64,000 nt of DNA from Fasciolopsis buskii (taxonomy: Eukaryota; Platyhelminthes; Trematoda; Plagiorchiida; Fasciolidae). Below the pieces are notes generated by a model. It saw only the letters and a list, made by a program, of their open reading frames with translations, was not told where the DNA came from and did no database searches. A program made the position numbers and the translations under genes. The stretch lies in NCBI GenBank assembly GCA_008360955.1, contig LUCM01010405.1, positions 124,001 to 188,000 of the forward strand, given 5' to 3'. Shown piece after piece: positions 23,849 through 35,900 of this stretch (position 1 is its first letter; every line of letters begins with the position of its first letter).

Positions 23849-24549
23849 ATTCCAACAGATGATCACGATGTTTGGTTAGTTTTGTTCAACGCAATCGTTT
23901 ACACTCTGTTGAGCGGGTTGGTCGTTCTGCTGCTACACGTAAGTTGACTCATGCTTGGTAGTGTAAAAATGCCTCATCTCGCACATTTGCTTTCGCCTAT
24001 AGAAACATTTCCGATGGTGCGAGTGTAGAATGGAAGTACCATCCGTTCGGTACTTCAGTCGAGCCAAGTGGAAGCAGCTCAAGCGAGTGCTGCTAACTGG
24101 TAAGTACATCGTTGATTTTGCTTTGTTTTTATGATGCAGTTTGAAAAGTCTGTGCAAGTCGGACTACCTCGTTTTTGAATTCTTCAATGCATTTTTGCCA
24201 TTATCCGATGTTGTCCAAGTGAATAAGTGTTTTTTTCCGAATTCCGGTCACTGGTGATAGACTGTAATTCACTATCTGTGGTTCGTAACCAAGACCAGTA
24301 GACAGATAGTTAAATTGGACGAGGAATTCTTCGAGTTTATCACTGAATGCGAGGGGGAGCTAAGTTGGCCAATTTATCTAGCGTTTAGATTGACTATGGA
24401 GATAATGGCCTAGAGCTCCGATACTTTCTCCACCATATGGTTTGAATTTTCTGTGTGATGAGTATATCTGAGGTACTTATTTTCTTGTATGTTTTGTAAA
24501 AGGCAAGAAAGGGAAGACGTCTGCTCCAATATCGCAAATCACCAATTGA
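23849..24549 (+). CDS. 3' end of an unrecognised membrane-protein gene (three exons)
   Basis: Exon a, 23,849-23,938 (after GGTTTTAG, before GTAAGTTG), encodes IPTDDHDVWLVLFN followed by a hydrophobic stretch (AIVYTLLSGLVVLLLH) that looks like one membrane span. A 64-nt intron follows. Exon b, 24,003-24,099, encodes a basic, Trp/Cys-containing segment beginning KHFRWCECRMEVPSV and ends before GTAAGT in phase 1. Exon c, 24,503-24,549, restores the frame and gives the short tail KKGKTSAPISQITN and a TGA. An AATAAA lies at 24,799. The Lys/Arg-rich stretch after the span suggests a cytosolic C-terminal tail by the positive-inside rule. The family is not recognised and the 5' exons were not found. 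Exons a and b are well supported by both splice signals; exon c rests on phase and acceptor only. Confidence 0.65.
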
Positions 24550-26464
24550 TTCTCTCTGTAGTTTACTATCGCCCTTTTCTGCTAGCTCTGGGGCGAACAA
24601 GGAAGCCAGGCCAGAATTGTTCCTTTGTTAGACAAAAGAAACTGTTTGCATTGGTTTTCAATGATCAGCAGTTGTCAATCGATTACTCCGAGGATTGATT
24701 CGACCACGGGCATTTGGGTTGGCCTCTGACCCGGATAGTGAATGTGGCTACTCGCTATTTACTGCCTTCTTCACTTTTTGTCACTCAGAGTGGTTTACAA
24801 TAAAAGGGGCAAATTCTAAAGTCAAAAGACGTAGTGTAAAAAAGATGCGCATGGAGAACACTCATGTGGAGTTCAAGTTGTCTCTGCTTTTAAGAACAAT
24901 CGTTGTAGGTTGTTAAAATAAGGATGGAAGAAGTGTTCCAAAGCTTCGTTGTTCGGGGAATGAAGAATGAAATAAAAACGTCCTGCTTCTAGATATAGGA
25001 GTGACTGGGTCGCTGGATGCGTGGAGAACGACAAAACGTATTGGGAAGAACTTCCTAAACAAAGTTTGAACAACAGAAACCAAAATAATGACCATAGAAA
25101 AGATTTAGCAAGGCCACTGCACGGCGATGGTCAAATGACTGCAGATTAGAGGTCAGGGCATGCTCGTTGATCAGCCGGACGGTCTTCCGTTGGATCCGGA
25201 AGGAAGGAAAATAGTGGTAGACGAAGCTCTGCCGGACGTGGGATGGAGTATTCAAGTCTCGGCTGAATTTCACCTTTGCCTTTCGATTTTAGAGCTTGCT
25301 GGGAAAATTGAATCAACAGCGTAAACTTTATGGTTATAATTAGAACCTAGACTCCGATGCTCAGAACTTGCTTTCAATTTTAGTAGGGTGAAGGGCTGGG
25401 GTAGGCCTTGCTAATGCCAAAAAATAAAAGTTTTCTTGGTTTACGGTGTCTTTAGGGCAGTTGGTGGCTAAGACATGAGCCGAATTGGTTAGTCAAATGG
25501 ATGTGTAAGCTGTTAATTCGCGGACCGCCTAATGTTTAGAGATCCTGGGTGATACGACTTTCTGCGGAACTTGGTGATATTCAAGCATTTGGATTTGTTC
25601 TTCATCCAAACCATTTCCTTCCAGTGATTCATTTCTGGTGCTCAGTTTAGCTCATTTGTTGCACCCTTTGGCTCTGCTGTGATGCTTACCGGTTTTGCTT
25701 ATCGTCCGGCAGCACAGTCTAGTTGAGAACCGATGCTGAAACTTATCGAGTAAGAGAGTGAAAAGTTTATGGGCACGAAATCACGTGACGGAAAACCGAT
25801 TTCGAGTTGAACCACATAAATCATCTGCTAGCTTATTTTATAAGTTCATCTAACCAGATGTGTTCTTTAGGAAAATTACTTGACACTAGGTAGTCATAAT
25901 ACCAGACCATTTTATCTGAGCTTGCAAATCGAAATCCCTGTTTTTTTAATTCTGTGTGCGGCAGACTTTCAGTCCACTCTGATTCCAGTTGAACAGCAGT
26001 ACAACGGTTCATCCTACCCTAGTACTTGTTGTTTTGAACCGTCGCTATCAACCATCTCGTCTTTTGATGGAAATTTACATCCACTCTGTTTGGTCGCACC
26101 AAGTCCCGCTCGTCTTGTAGTCAAAAAGACAGGCCAGAGCTTCCGGTTGGTGGTGAATGCAAACTGTCGCCAATGGCCACCCAATTGTGACAGTTTCCCG
26201 TCTGTACCGCACAAAATTATCAGTGTTAACCAACGCCTCAGACATGTCAGTGGGTTGGCGGAGTTCCTGTGCCAACTGCGATCAGAGGTATGTGCCTCAA
26301 TTGAGGTCGTATCTGCTATTTACCTATTTTGCTGGTCATTCCTTTGGTATCTTAAGCAGAATGCGAGGTCACTACATATTTTTTTGCAACGACAAATGCA
26401 AATGTCCATTGCTCTCCACGAGTTGTTCGTTGACAGTCAGTCTAGGAGAGATGGCTATGCCCTT
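24550..26464. other. Probable 3' UTR/intergenic; no gene recognised
   Basis: AATAAA hexamers occur at 24,799 and about 24,971. A long open frame at 25,880-26,575 (+) overlaps other open frames on both strands and the start of a dispersed repeat, so I do not call it a gene. Confidence 0.4.
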
Positions 26465-26800
26465 ACTCCAAACCAACCACAGACAGTACACGAAGTATGT
26501 TCACCGGAATCTGTAACGAAGGGGCTTGTTAGACACCCAGGATGCCTGGCTCCATCTGAAGGAAGTATGAACTGAACAATCAGTCACTGGTCCCCAGTGG
26601 TTTACTTGACCCTTAGGCCGTCCCAATGCCTTGTGGTTTAGATGGTTTGGTCAAAGGCCCCGAGAATGGCACCCTAAGTCAACCTTCTACTTTGGTTTAA
26701 GCAACCGGGTAGTATCCAGCTCACTGACGTTCTATGGATCCCAATAGATGACCGCTAGTTAGGAGGTAGAGACTGCAAGGACTGACATGCGTAATGAACC
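26465..26800 (+). repeat. Dispersed repeat C, copy 1
   Basis: Aligns in direct orientation with 53,815-54,110. Ordered shared blocks: CAGT-TACGAAG, CACC-GGATG-TGGC-CCATC, AGTCAC-GGTCCCCAG, CAACTTCTACTT-GGTTT, and ATGGATCCC-AT-G. It has no recognisable coding content. Confidence 0.75.
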
Positions 26801-26834
26801 CCACACCATATTTCATCTTGTCTCCTCTTTACAG

Positions 26835-26932
26835 TCTCTGTTTTCCTCCATGGTTCTCGCAGTGACCACCTATTTGTATTTTGTGTGGTTTTATTTTGAA
26901 GTAATTGAAGGCTCACGGCCTTGGTTACCAAG
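26835..26932 (+). CDS. Candidate exon, unknown hydrophobic protein
   Basis: Bounded by a pyrimidine-rich CTCTTTACAG acceptor and an AG/GTAAGATC donor. The 32 intact codons (SLFSSMVLAVTTYLYF, then VWFYFEVIEGSRPWLP) end in phase 2. The composition is membrane-like. It lies just beyond a dispersed repeat, and I cannot connect it to a neighbour by phase. It could be an isolated chance match to splice consensus. Confidence 0.35.
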
Positions 26933-27885
26933 GTAAGATCATTTGAAAATAGACAATAGAGTTCTTTCGGAGTATACAAATAAAGCTTGCTTACTGATTT
27001 GTCCTAAGTTGCACTCATAGAGGCTAAGTCACGTAGTCAACAAAGCTGCTTGTTTTACCCATTATTTCATTCAAAATTATACCTCTGGAAAAGCTCAAGA
27101 TGTTTCTTTATTACTTGCAAAATTCTACGGTAGCCGTGGCTTAATATTAATTATTACTGAAGGAAAGCAAAACTTCTAACAAAGGGATGCATTCGACCAG
27201 AGCCAACGTGAGCTTTGTACTCAAGGTTGCCTTGGGGCGCTTTGTAAAGCTGGCATGTTATCGCTAGCAGCCGACAATAATGATTTTTATTGATATCCCA
27301 CTGAAGTAGTGGGATGGAAGCCAAATTAGAACTAGTTTCGGACTTAAGTCCCTCTAACTCGTGCCGAATTTTTGTTGATCATTCATAATTTCTCTTGTAA
27401 TAGAAGCTCCAAGAATTGTTCTTGGAAAATGATTAGTGCTCAGCGTAGCATATCAGTCGACGTCAACTAGGTTTTTTCAGAAGAAGTAACTACTCATTAT
27501 TTCTTCATTAGAAAACCCCAGAGACCACGATGATTTTCAGAATAGAACCTGTACCGTGCCTTCCTGCTCATCTTTATATCGGTGTGTCTGAGAAGTTAGA
27601 TTTTGTCCGCAAAAGCCCTAAATAAGCTTTCACATGTCAGTGCTTTGGATTCTAAATTTGAATGTTTGGTGAGATATCGGATAGGCAAACCCTACATTAG
27701 CCTCCTCGTACATTCCACGTTTGATTTCCACAGATTCGGTTCAGATTTGATTCCCGCGCAGGTCGTCGCGTGCACATTGCGCAGCATTGTTCTCAGTCAA
27801 CGAGCGCTGTTTGGTTGTAACTGACAACGTTTGACTATATCATTTCTGATTCCACTAGTGTCGAGCGGTCGTGCGTTTGAGATAG

Positions 27886-28165
27886 AGACTTACTATTATT
27901 GGATGGTTGCAAGGAAAACCTAAATTTCCTGTCCATGATTAGAGCATGCAAGCATAATCATAACGATCAGCTTCTGTTCTCGTGGTTTTCGAATAGTAAG
28001 GTATGCAACTGTTCGTTCCATGTCTATCGAGTTTCGCACAGATGTGTATATACCATACGTAAACTACAGATCTTTCCAAGAAGCGAACCTCAACTTCGTT
28101 CCGGTTTATCTTGGGAAGAAAATCTTCGGTGTTTCCGAATTTATTTCGTTATAAGGAATCATTGA
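27886..28165 (+). CDS. Candidate TERT RNA-binding-domain exons (tentative)
   Basis: Exon one, 27,886-28,000, encodes DLLLLDGCKENLNFLSMIR and ACKHNHNDQLLFSWFSNSK, ending at a clean AAG/GTATGC donor. After a 69-nt intron, exon two starts at 28,070 in phase 0 (IFPRSEPQLRSGLSWEENLR). The spacing of HN, a Leu/Phe-rich stretch, then L-x-W and a Cys loosely resembles the QFP/CP region of TERT RNA-binding domains, which should lie upstream of the RT motifs found from 32.9 kb. The resemblance is weak and the downstream junction is unresolved, so a different gene is possible. Confidence 0.3.
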
Positions 28166-28249
28166 AAACTGGTTTTCACGCCTGCGAAATTTATTTCTTT
28201 GTCCGTTTTTCTTTATTCTTTTCAACTGAACTTTGTTTTTCTTTGCCAG

Positions 28250-28347
28250 CTTCCATCTGTTTATTCGCCGTCAATGCCATCTGTGAACTTGGCGTTCAAG
28301 ACACTGTTGACCTTCCGTTCGTGTGCGCACGCTCTCGGTCATTCACA
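28250..28347 (+). CDS. Candidate exon, function unknown
   Basis: Acceptor CTTTGCCAG and donor ACA/GTGAGT flank 98 nt. One frame gives SICLFAVNAICELGVQDTVD then LPFVCARSRSFT, ending phase 0; a second frame is also open. It lies on the same strand as, and upstream of, the TERT RT exons but has no recognisable motif. Confidence 0.3.
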
Positions 28348-28544
28348 GTGAGTAAATCATGAGTTATCATTCGACTAGTAACAATCCATGTTTTCAAATA
28401 TATTTTCACTATCTTCTGACTTAGATAGCTACTAATTCTTACACTTTTGCTTTCGGCGTGAAGTAACGTTAAATGTGGTGATTTCGATTACATCAGGTGT
28501 TTTTCACAATTTAAGCTAATGATGGCGCCCGATGCGAAGTGTAC

Positions 28545-28872
28545 AATTTTCATGACAGTCGATCGGTCTTACTTGAATCTGCTCAGCAGCTGCACTCCCT
28601 AGCAGCACCCGTCCATCAATCCCCATGAGTTCCACACCTGCGAATAATTCCATGCCGCCTCGGTCGTCGTGCAGGCTAATCAGGACCGTGCTGCACATTG
28701 CATCCAGCGCGGTGCGTTGTGATATATATGCTACAGCTCAGAGTTCCCTCTCTTTTATTCAATCTGTCTCTTCTGTCGCCGACCCAGTCTCTTTGCTCTT
28801 TCTGCCTACCTTTATAGTCTTCATTGATAACACCCCGATACTAGAAACGACTCATTGTCAAATAGTGTAATA
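28545..28872 (-). repeat. Dispersed repeat D, copy 1
   Basis: Near-identical reverse complement of 59,095-59,335 (GCAGCACGGTCCTGATTAGC and CTGCACGACGACCGAGGCGG blocks); also related to 35,990-36,430. The high identity to the 59 kb copy indicates a recently spread element or duplication. Confidence 0.85.
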
Positions 28873-28899
28873 GGTGGTTTTTAGTCTGCTTGCTCACAT

Positions 28900-30770
28900 T
28901 TTCCCAAGCCTCAGCAGCCTCTGAATCTCGATTCCTTCAATGTGCGCACTTTATTGCAGGCTGGCCAACAGGCGTGTTTGGCTCTGACAGTGGACTCACT
29001 TTCGATTGCCGTCTGCTGCTTGACTGAAACACGAATTCAGGATTCGAGTAGAGTAATTCAACCAATTGCGCCAAATGTCTCGCCATAATATTATCTGCAC
29101 AGTTAGAAATCGGGAGCAGCTCAAGCTGTTAGTGAATGTGGTGTAGAAATAGTCTTGAGTGAGAAGGTTGAAGCGGCCTTTATAGATTGGATCCCGATTA
29201 ACAGTCGCTTGTGCGCCGTGAGACTGCGGGATCAGTCAGTGTCCCGAAAAAGTTTTAATAAGCTCAGTGGAGAAGCTCCGATGAAATCACTTACTTCCTT
29301 GCTTCGAGATATTTGGAAAGAGGATCGTATCCCGTTATCGTGGGGTGAGTCACTGTCTGTACCTATCTTCAAGAAAAGCACACGGATTGCCTGTAGTAAT
29401 CATCGAGGAATTAGTTTAGTTCCGATAGTTGCTAAGGTGTTAGGTTGGATAATACTGCGTCGTTTGATACCAATTCGCGAGAGTATCTTCGCAAACAGCA
29501 AGCCGCATTTTGTCCAGGTCCGGGTTGCATCGACCAGGTATTCACTCTTCGGCAGTTACTCGAAACGCGTCACACCCACCACCGCCCTACGATCGTAGTC
29601 ATCCTGGATTTGAAAGAGGCGTTCGACTCATTGGATTGAACAGCCCTATTCAGTGCTCTTCTCCACTGGAAGGGTGTGCCAGCGAAGTTCGTGAACCTGT
29701 TGCGAGTATTGTACTCGCATAGCTATGGTCGCGTGAGGGTATACTATGAACTATCAAGTTCATTCGAAACGGCTAGCAGCGTTCGACAATGGACTACCGT
29801 CTCTCCATTCCTGTTCACCTTCGTCATGGACGAGGTGATGGAGGATACTTTAGGAGATCTCCAGAATATGGGGTCGTGCTGGGAAATGGCGAAGAGCTGT
29901 GTGATCTAGATTACGCAGATGATGTTGTGTGCCTGTTCGAATCGGCGTATCATGCACAACGCGCATTAGATAGAGTCTCGAGGTCGCTTGCTCGCTTTGG
30001 CATGTGCTTTGCACCTTCAAAGTTCAAAGTGGTGTTACAGGACTGGACGGCAGTCGTGCCGACATTGGTGCTGAGCGGAGAAGGACTAACGACTGTGGAC
30101 CGTTTCACCTACCTTGGTAGATGAGAGTCGAACGATGGTAGCTCGGCGGTAGAGGTAAATACGCGTATATCTAAGGATGGAGCAGCTTACGCTGGACTAA
30201 AGCATTTGTAGCGTCGGCTTGATATTTCACTGAAGTTGGAAAGTAGTGTGTACTGTGCCGCAGTGCACTCAGTTCTGCTGTACGGTCATGAGACATGGTG
30301 TATGCGTGTGGGAGATGTTCGTCGGTTGAAGGTTTTCGACTACCGATGTCTACGTAGTATGGCTAAGATTGGATGGAGTGACCGGGTGAGTAATGTAGAG
30401 GTCAGGAATCTAATACTAGGCGCCAATTCTGAGAATACATTGTTTCATCGTATGAAACTTAGTAGACTACGCTGGTTGGGTCACGTGTTGCGTATGGCGA
30501 ACACTCGTCTACCATACGGTGCCGTATTTGGTGTTCCTCCCAAGGAATGGAAGAAACCTTGTGGAGGTCAACAGATGACGCGGCAAAGTCGGATGAGAAA
30601 ATGTACAGCGAACTTAGGTGAAGTGGATGTCTCATGTCTTCGTGGTTGGGGTCCGAAAGACTTATCAACTGGTTGGCTGGAGACATTTAAGGATATGGCA
30701 GTGAACCGCGAACAGTGGCGATCATGTGTCCATTTTCTATCGAATCAGAATGATTGACAGAGTACGTTTG
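28900..30770 (+). mobile_element. RTE1 copy R3 (endonuclease start fused to RT, through C-terminal region)
   Basis: Starts with the 5' part of the RTE endonuclease domain (FNVRTLLQAGQQ, CCLTETRIQDSSRVIQ, then INSRLCAVRL, 28,930-29,225). At about 29,250 it joins directly to the RT N-terminus (IWKEDRIPLSWGESL, SNHRGISLVPIVAKVLG), so the rest of the endonuclease and linker are deleted. It then follows R1 to the CVHFLSNQND tail with the same stop after DSLD, the same SVRQWTTV block, the same frameshift before LDYADD and the same stops after FTYLGR and KHL. Sequence similarity ends abruptly at about 30,770 without an RTE 3' terminus. Confidence 0.92.
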
Positions 30771-32200
30771 TAGACTTCGACTATGTTCCAATTGTTGGAC
30801 AAGTTTCCCTATTCTCCTCTCTGTTTCCGACTACTTTTTTCTTGCGTTCATTCATTAAAAATACTTTTGATTTTATGTGGTCTCTGATCACCCCGATTTT
30901 TGACCATTTTTTGTCTTCAGTTTCATCTATGTGACCGAAAACCCATGATAAGTCGCGATCGATTCATTCTCCGTGAGTGTTTCGTGCCGGTTTTTTCTCA
31001 CCGTGCCGTTTTAAGGTCGGGATGCTATGTTTTCTTAGGATGTTTTCAGCATCCACACCGGGCGACTGAAAAATTCATTTTCCTTTCATGTTCTGATTAC
31101 GGAGGTTGAGACTTAGATTGACAACGTCTCATCGTCACTCGAAGTGCTGTCGCTTTTGCGTGTACGTGGTTGGTCGTGGTCTTCCGTGTTTCGAGGTTTA
31201 TCCTTAGCCTCAACCTTGTACCTCTTCGGTTATCTTGAGCTCGCAAGCAGATTTTTTTTCTGCTTGGCCTCAGCCTATTTGACCTTTGGCGCGTCAAAAC
31301 TGACGTTCGATTGGATTAGTTAGACTCTAGCAACTGTGTTGTGTTGCTTCCGTTTTCAGTAAGCAACGAAGTCATTTCGACTGATGATACGTTTGCAGTC
31401 TAATCATCCATCTCAGCGATCGAAATCCGGTGATAGCCAATCATCTGAGAAGTGGCTAAAAAAATTTCAGAACCAGTCGTCCTACCTATCTTGTTGTTCA
31501 GATTCCAGTTACCGTCACAATACTGTTTATTTGAGGCTGACACGTTCTGCTCGACCATCGGTAGCTGTGCAGAGCGGCAGTCACTGGTCATGCAGTGTGC
31601 GATCATTTAAGTCAGTCGGACGTCACATCAATCCTAAACCATGACCACAGGCAGTTCCAGTTGGCCAGTTCGAGCCAAAATAAAATGATCACCGTCAATA
31701 TTATTAGTCATTATTATCAGTGGCAAATTAGCGTTTTTTAATTGTCACAAAACAAAAATGCATATACAACGTACATCTGTAATCAACGATTTATTCACGC
31801 ATATTCTGAGGTAGACAAATCAGCAAAATAAGTCAGTCGAGTACTAGAAAATGTGCTGGGGCCCATTAGTAACAGTTATTTAAGGTGACGTAAAGGACGG
31901 TAGTAAACTATGCTTTATCCAGTGATGACATTCTAGAATTGGCATCACATTTTATTCCTTGTCAAAAACTGGTTGTTCACCTGGTTGTGGGACAGTTCAT
32001 GCTAGACGAATTCAGTCATTCTCAATTCTCAGTTTTTATAGGAGATCGAGTTCAGCTTAGAACCATTTCATAATTAATGTGGCATCTCACACATTCAGCT
32101 TACTCTCGATAAGACTGCAAGCCAGGTGAAATTCTTTAGTCTTACTGCGATTTTAAACAGTAACCTTCCGCATTATCCAAACAAGAACCGGTCATCGATT

Positions 32201-32205
<5 letters not shown>
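30771..32205. other. No confirmed exon; contains a T-motif-like string
   Basis: A TTTTTTGTCTTCAG acceptor at 30,907-30,920 is followed in frame by codons for FIYVTENP (30,922-30,945), reminiscent of the TERT T motif (FFYVTE). The next codons are TGA TAA, with no donor before them. An open frame at 31,384-31,641 has no recognisable motif. No RT motifs 1/2 could be placed here. Confidence 0.3.

Positions 32206-32242
<37 letters not shown>
32206..32242. repeat. (GA)n microsatellite
   Basis: About 18 uninterrupted GA units. Confidence 0.97.
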
Positions 32243-32245
<3 letters not shown>

Positions 32246-32879
32246 ACTGTTTAGCCTTTAGAGCCCTCCTATGCTGGAATGAGAACGAAGAACGTCAACA
32301 TTGGCCGTGAAATTTAGTTTGTTGTGGAACCACATTAGATCTCAATAGGTCAGGTGTAGTAACGAGCTTTCAGTCAAAGCATACCACGTTTGCGGCCTTT
32401 GGAACCGGTGAGCCCATGCACCTGAGTGAGTCGTATGGTTTGAGTTTGTGTGCTGTTCATCGCATGAATGACCCGGTGCAACTAATACCTTGTAGTTCTC
32501 ATGGTCACAAATCTTGGATTGGAAGCAAAAAAGTGAACAAACAGAATCCCGAGGTACCCCAGACCAGACTGTCAGGATTGGCTAATTTGACAGCAGGGCC
32601 ACACGTTGTTGAACCGCAGATGTGCACTTAAGGAACCGAAAACTGCTACTATGGTGATAGTGTGACGTACATAATGACAGCGCCACTCCGAATTGGGTCA
32701 CACATGTCGGTTTGGTGCGCGCGATGGCCAAAACATTAAATATAGACATTTGCGCTTGGAGAATCGAGCTGGGAGCATACAGTTTGCTCATTACAATATG
32801 TGTACGCAGGACTTGGGCACAAATAATTCACTCCGTTGCTTGCTGAATCCCTTACAGTAGTCAATTTATGGTTTTTCAG

Positions 32880-32970
32880 GTTCTGGATCGCGAAGCTTGA
32901 TATTTTGGATTGCTTTCACAGCATCGATCATGTCCGTCTTTTAAGCGTATTCGAGGAAGCCTGCTCCCTT
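32880..32970 (+). CDS. TERT: TERT exon with RT motif A
   Basis: Acceptor GGTTTTTCAG, donor CTT/GTAAGT. After one completing base it encodes 30 codons: FWIAKLDILDCFHSIDHVRL then LSVFEEACSL. The pattern (hydrophobics)-K-x-D-I-x-x-C/A-F/Y-x-S-I is the TERT/RT motif A. The first catalytic Asp is codon 32,899-32,901. Ends phase 0. The other two frames contain stops. Confidence 0.85.
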
Positions 32971-35900
32971 GTAAGTTTAACTATGCTCTCATCATTCTCC
33001 TTTTTCTCTTCACTGGGCGTAAATTTTTCAGCAAGATCACCTCACTTCGCCGAAAGAATTATAGTTGTCTGATTCCCTGTCGAAAGAAACCCCATGTACT
33101 CCAATTCTGCCTTTGTATTTTTTTTTCTATCAATGTTTTTCATCCTCTTATTCACTTGATTAGCCCCTTCAACGATTTAAATTTGGTTGTACAAACCTGA
33201 ATGATGCCAATCAGATTGCACGATGCGAGAGGTCCTTATTTATCCACTAACTTTTGGTGATATTAGGTAACATTGCCAAGGTCAACGATGCTTGCATTCA
33301 CAACCTTTTTGGCATTAGAATCTCATTTAGCTCGTTAGGAGCGTGCATGAACGGTGAATCCAAGGGAGAATCACACGGTGGTTTACCTCAAATAATTCTT
33401 CCGACGAATCACCACGTGACTCGTACATCGATTCATCATCAATGCACGCTCCAGACGATACACATGAGAGTCTAGTGCCAACTTAACAAAGGAGTGTTTA
33501 AGTATTGAGATAGCTGAGCAGAAGAACACCTAACTGGTGAGCGGCAGTAACTGCGAAACCGGTTGTGTGGCTCCGGGAAAAGTTACTTTGTTTCTATTGT
33601 AGTTAAACTAACGTTCAAGCGATCTAGAAAAGCCTGCAACTTACCGCGGTCTTCACTCAGTAGCACAATTCAGTCCGCGTATTCTAATTGACATAGATTC
33701 CTCTCCGAGCGAGTAGCAATGCCACTATTCTCACGTGAGGATAGGGCCATCTCCATGACCACATCAATGACAATGTTAAAAAAGAATGGTGAAAATGGAC
33801 AACCTTGACGAACACCACTACTCGTGGTGAACTCGCCAGGAACGCGAAATCGGCTTCGGTTGTTGGCATACGGGGAGTGGATAATTGAAATGAATTTCTC
33901 TGGTATACCCTTCAATGAAAGACAGTGCCAAAGAACTACCTCTTGGACTGACTCGAACACCGCTTTCAAATCAAGAAAGACGGAAATCGTGAGTGTACGA
34001 AATATATGCCTATGTCTCAAGATCTATCGCAAAGTGAAAATTTGGTCAATACAACCTCGACCGGGATGAGAACCTCTTTGGTTCTCACGCATACACCTTC
34101 CACGAGCACTAGATGATCGACGGAAGATAGTGTACGCAAGCAATTTAGATACGATGCTTATTAAACTAATTCCTCTGTGGTTTTCACACGGGTATCTGAC
34201 ACCTTTCTTGTAACTCTCACAATAACCGATTCACAGCAATCCTTGGGAATCTCTCCCCTTGTCCAGGTTGATTTCAGGAATTTTGTTAACTTCGACATTA
34301 ACATTTTGCCACCATCCTTGAAGATAGCGACAGTCTCTCTGGTCCAACTGTCGTATGCCGTTTAAGAACCTATCTCCCTGATCACCTCCATTTCTGATGG
34401 AGGACTGGTCAACTTAATTGCCCCCAAAGTTTTCTGCCCAACGCGCCAACCGACGCTCTTGATAGTAAATCAGTGTGCCGTCAGAATCATTAATCACTTC
34501 ATTTACGCTCGGCTTCCTTGGACCCATTATTCCTAATCAGTTAGTAAAAGTTACGGCTATTTCCGATAGCCCTGGCCTCTCCTATTTCCTTAAAATTTCC
34601 TGTTCACCCATGATCCCGGTCATTTATCAAACTCCCGATCGGTCAGTGTCTCGAGGATCTACGCGCCTCATTGTATATTACAATCTACGAGCCTCTAACA
34701 GTGCGACTGAATTCGAAGATATCCGTCGTTTCTGAGATTTGTGCCAACGAGCCACGAGTGGAGGTTGCCGCTAAGTGCAGGGCTTCTCTGATCTGGTGCC
34801 AGTGTTAGCTTGGCATTTTGTTGAGGCGACAACCGCATTGATAGCTCACATTGGAACTAAAGTCGGTGGTTATCTTTTAGAATCGCCTATGTCGGATAAG
34901 TGGCTTTTGTGCTAGTGTGACCACGGACTTGACGTAAACAAAAAGCGAGCACAAAACAAAACATGATGAGTCCACGGGTGTCGATCACAATGACCAGCAA
35001 TCCTCGATCGATCCACGTCACCAGTGATCGATGACAATATGATCGGTCTAGGTCCAACGCTGTGAGAGCGAAGGAGAACGCCAAGTGAGCCAATGTCGTT
35101 TTTTATGACTAAAATTGATGTTCGTCAGAAATAGTCTGTAATCAGAACAAACTTGGATGAGACAACCTCCGTTGCCAGTACGACCGGCTGGGACGAAAAA
35201 TCGACCACCTGTGTGCCGTCTCGTTTCCGCTAATTGGCCAAGTTGGGCGTTGAAATCACCAGCAACAACCACAGCGTCTGTTGAACGTATACTTCGGAAT
35301 GATCGCCTCAGGGGGGCTGCAGTCAGTGGGTGCGTACACAGATACGACGAACAAACAACGATGCTCCAATCGACGGCTATTAACAATTACCGCACCGTCC
35401 AATCGAACTGTACATAAACGACTATTGAATGAGATCCAACCCAATAGTGCACGCTCTACTCGCATGTTCAGAGCGATTCCAACGGCAGCCTGACCACGAG
35501 CGCTCGAAACCGGATAACCGCATACATGAAAAATGAAGCGAGAGAATGAAGTTGCGTCTGGCCTACCAAGAGTGATCTCAGAAGTGGGATCCTGCATGTG
35601 CTTTTCGGAGGCAGCGTATACGTCTATTTTGAAAGTTTCAAGAGTTCTAGCTAAGACAGATTGTTGCCCTATTTGGGTGGCTATGTGGACATAGAAGGAA
35701 GCTGAGTGCAGTGAACACATAGGTTTAAGTAATACTTGCGAACTACTTCTTTCTTCTCGCTTAATGTTCTCATCAGTAAATCTGTCGAGCCGCAGTTCCT
35801 TGTGGCAACTTGCGTAGTTCCTATATCGGAAGAACGAAAATTAGAAGGTTTCCCGCAGAAAGGATGCTAGAGGTACTCGGCTGATCGATACTTCGCGGCT

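Noticed and set aside
25880..26575. 231-codon + strand frame, the second longest open frame in the window
   Set aside because: Overlapped by open frames on both strands, no domain, and it runs into repeat C; I could not fit splice sites. Kept as possible but unsupported.
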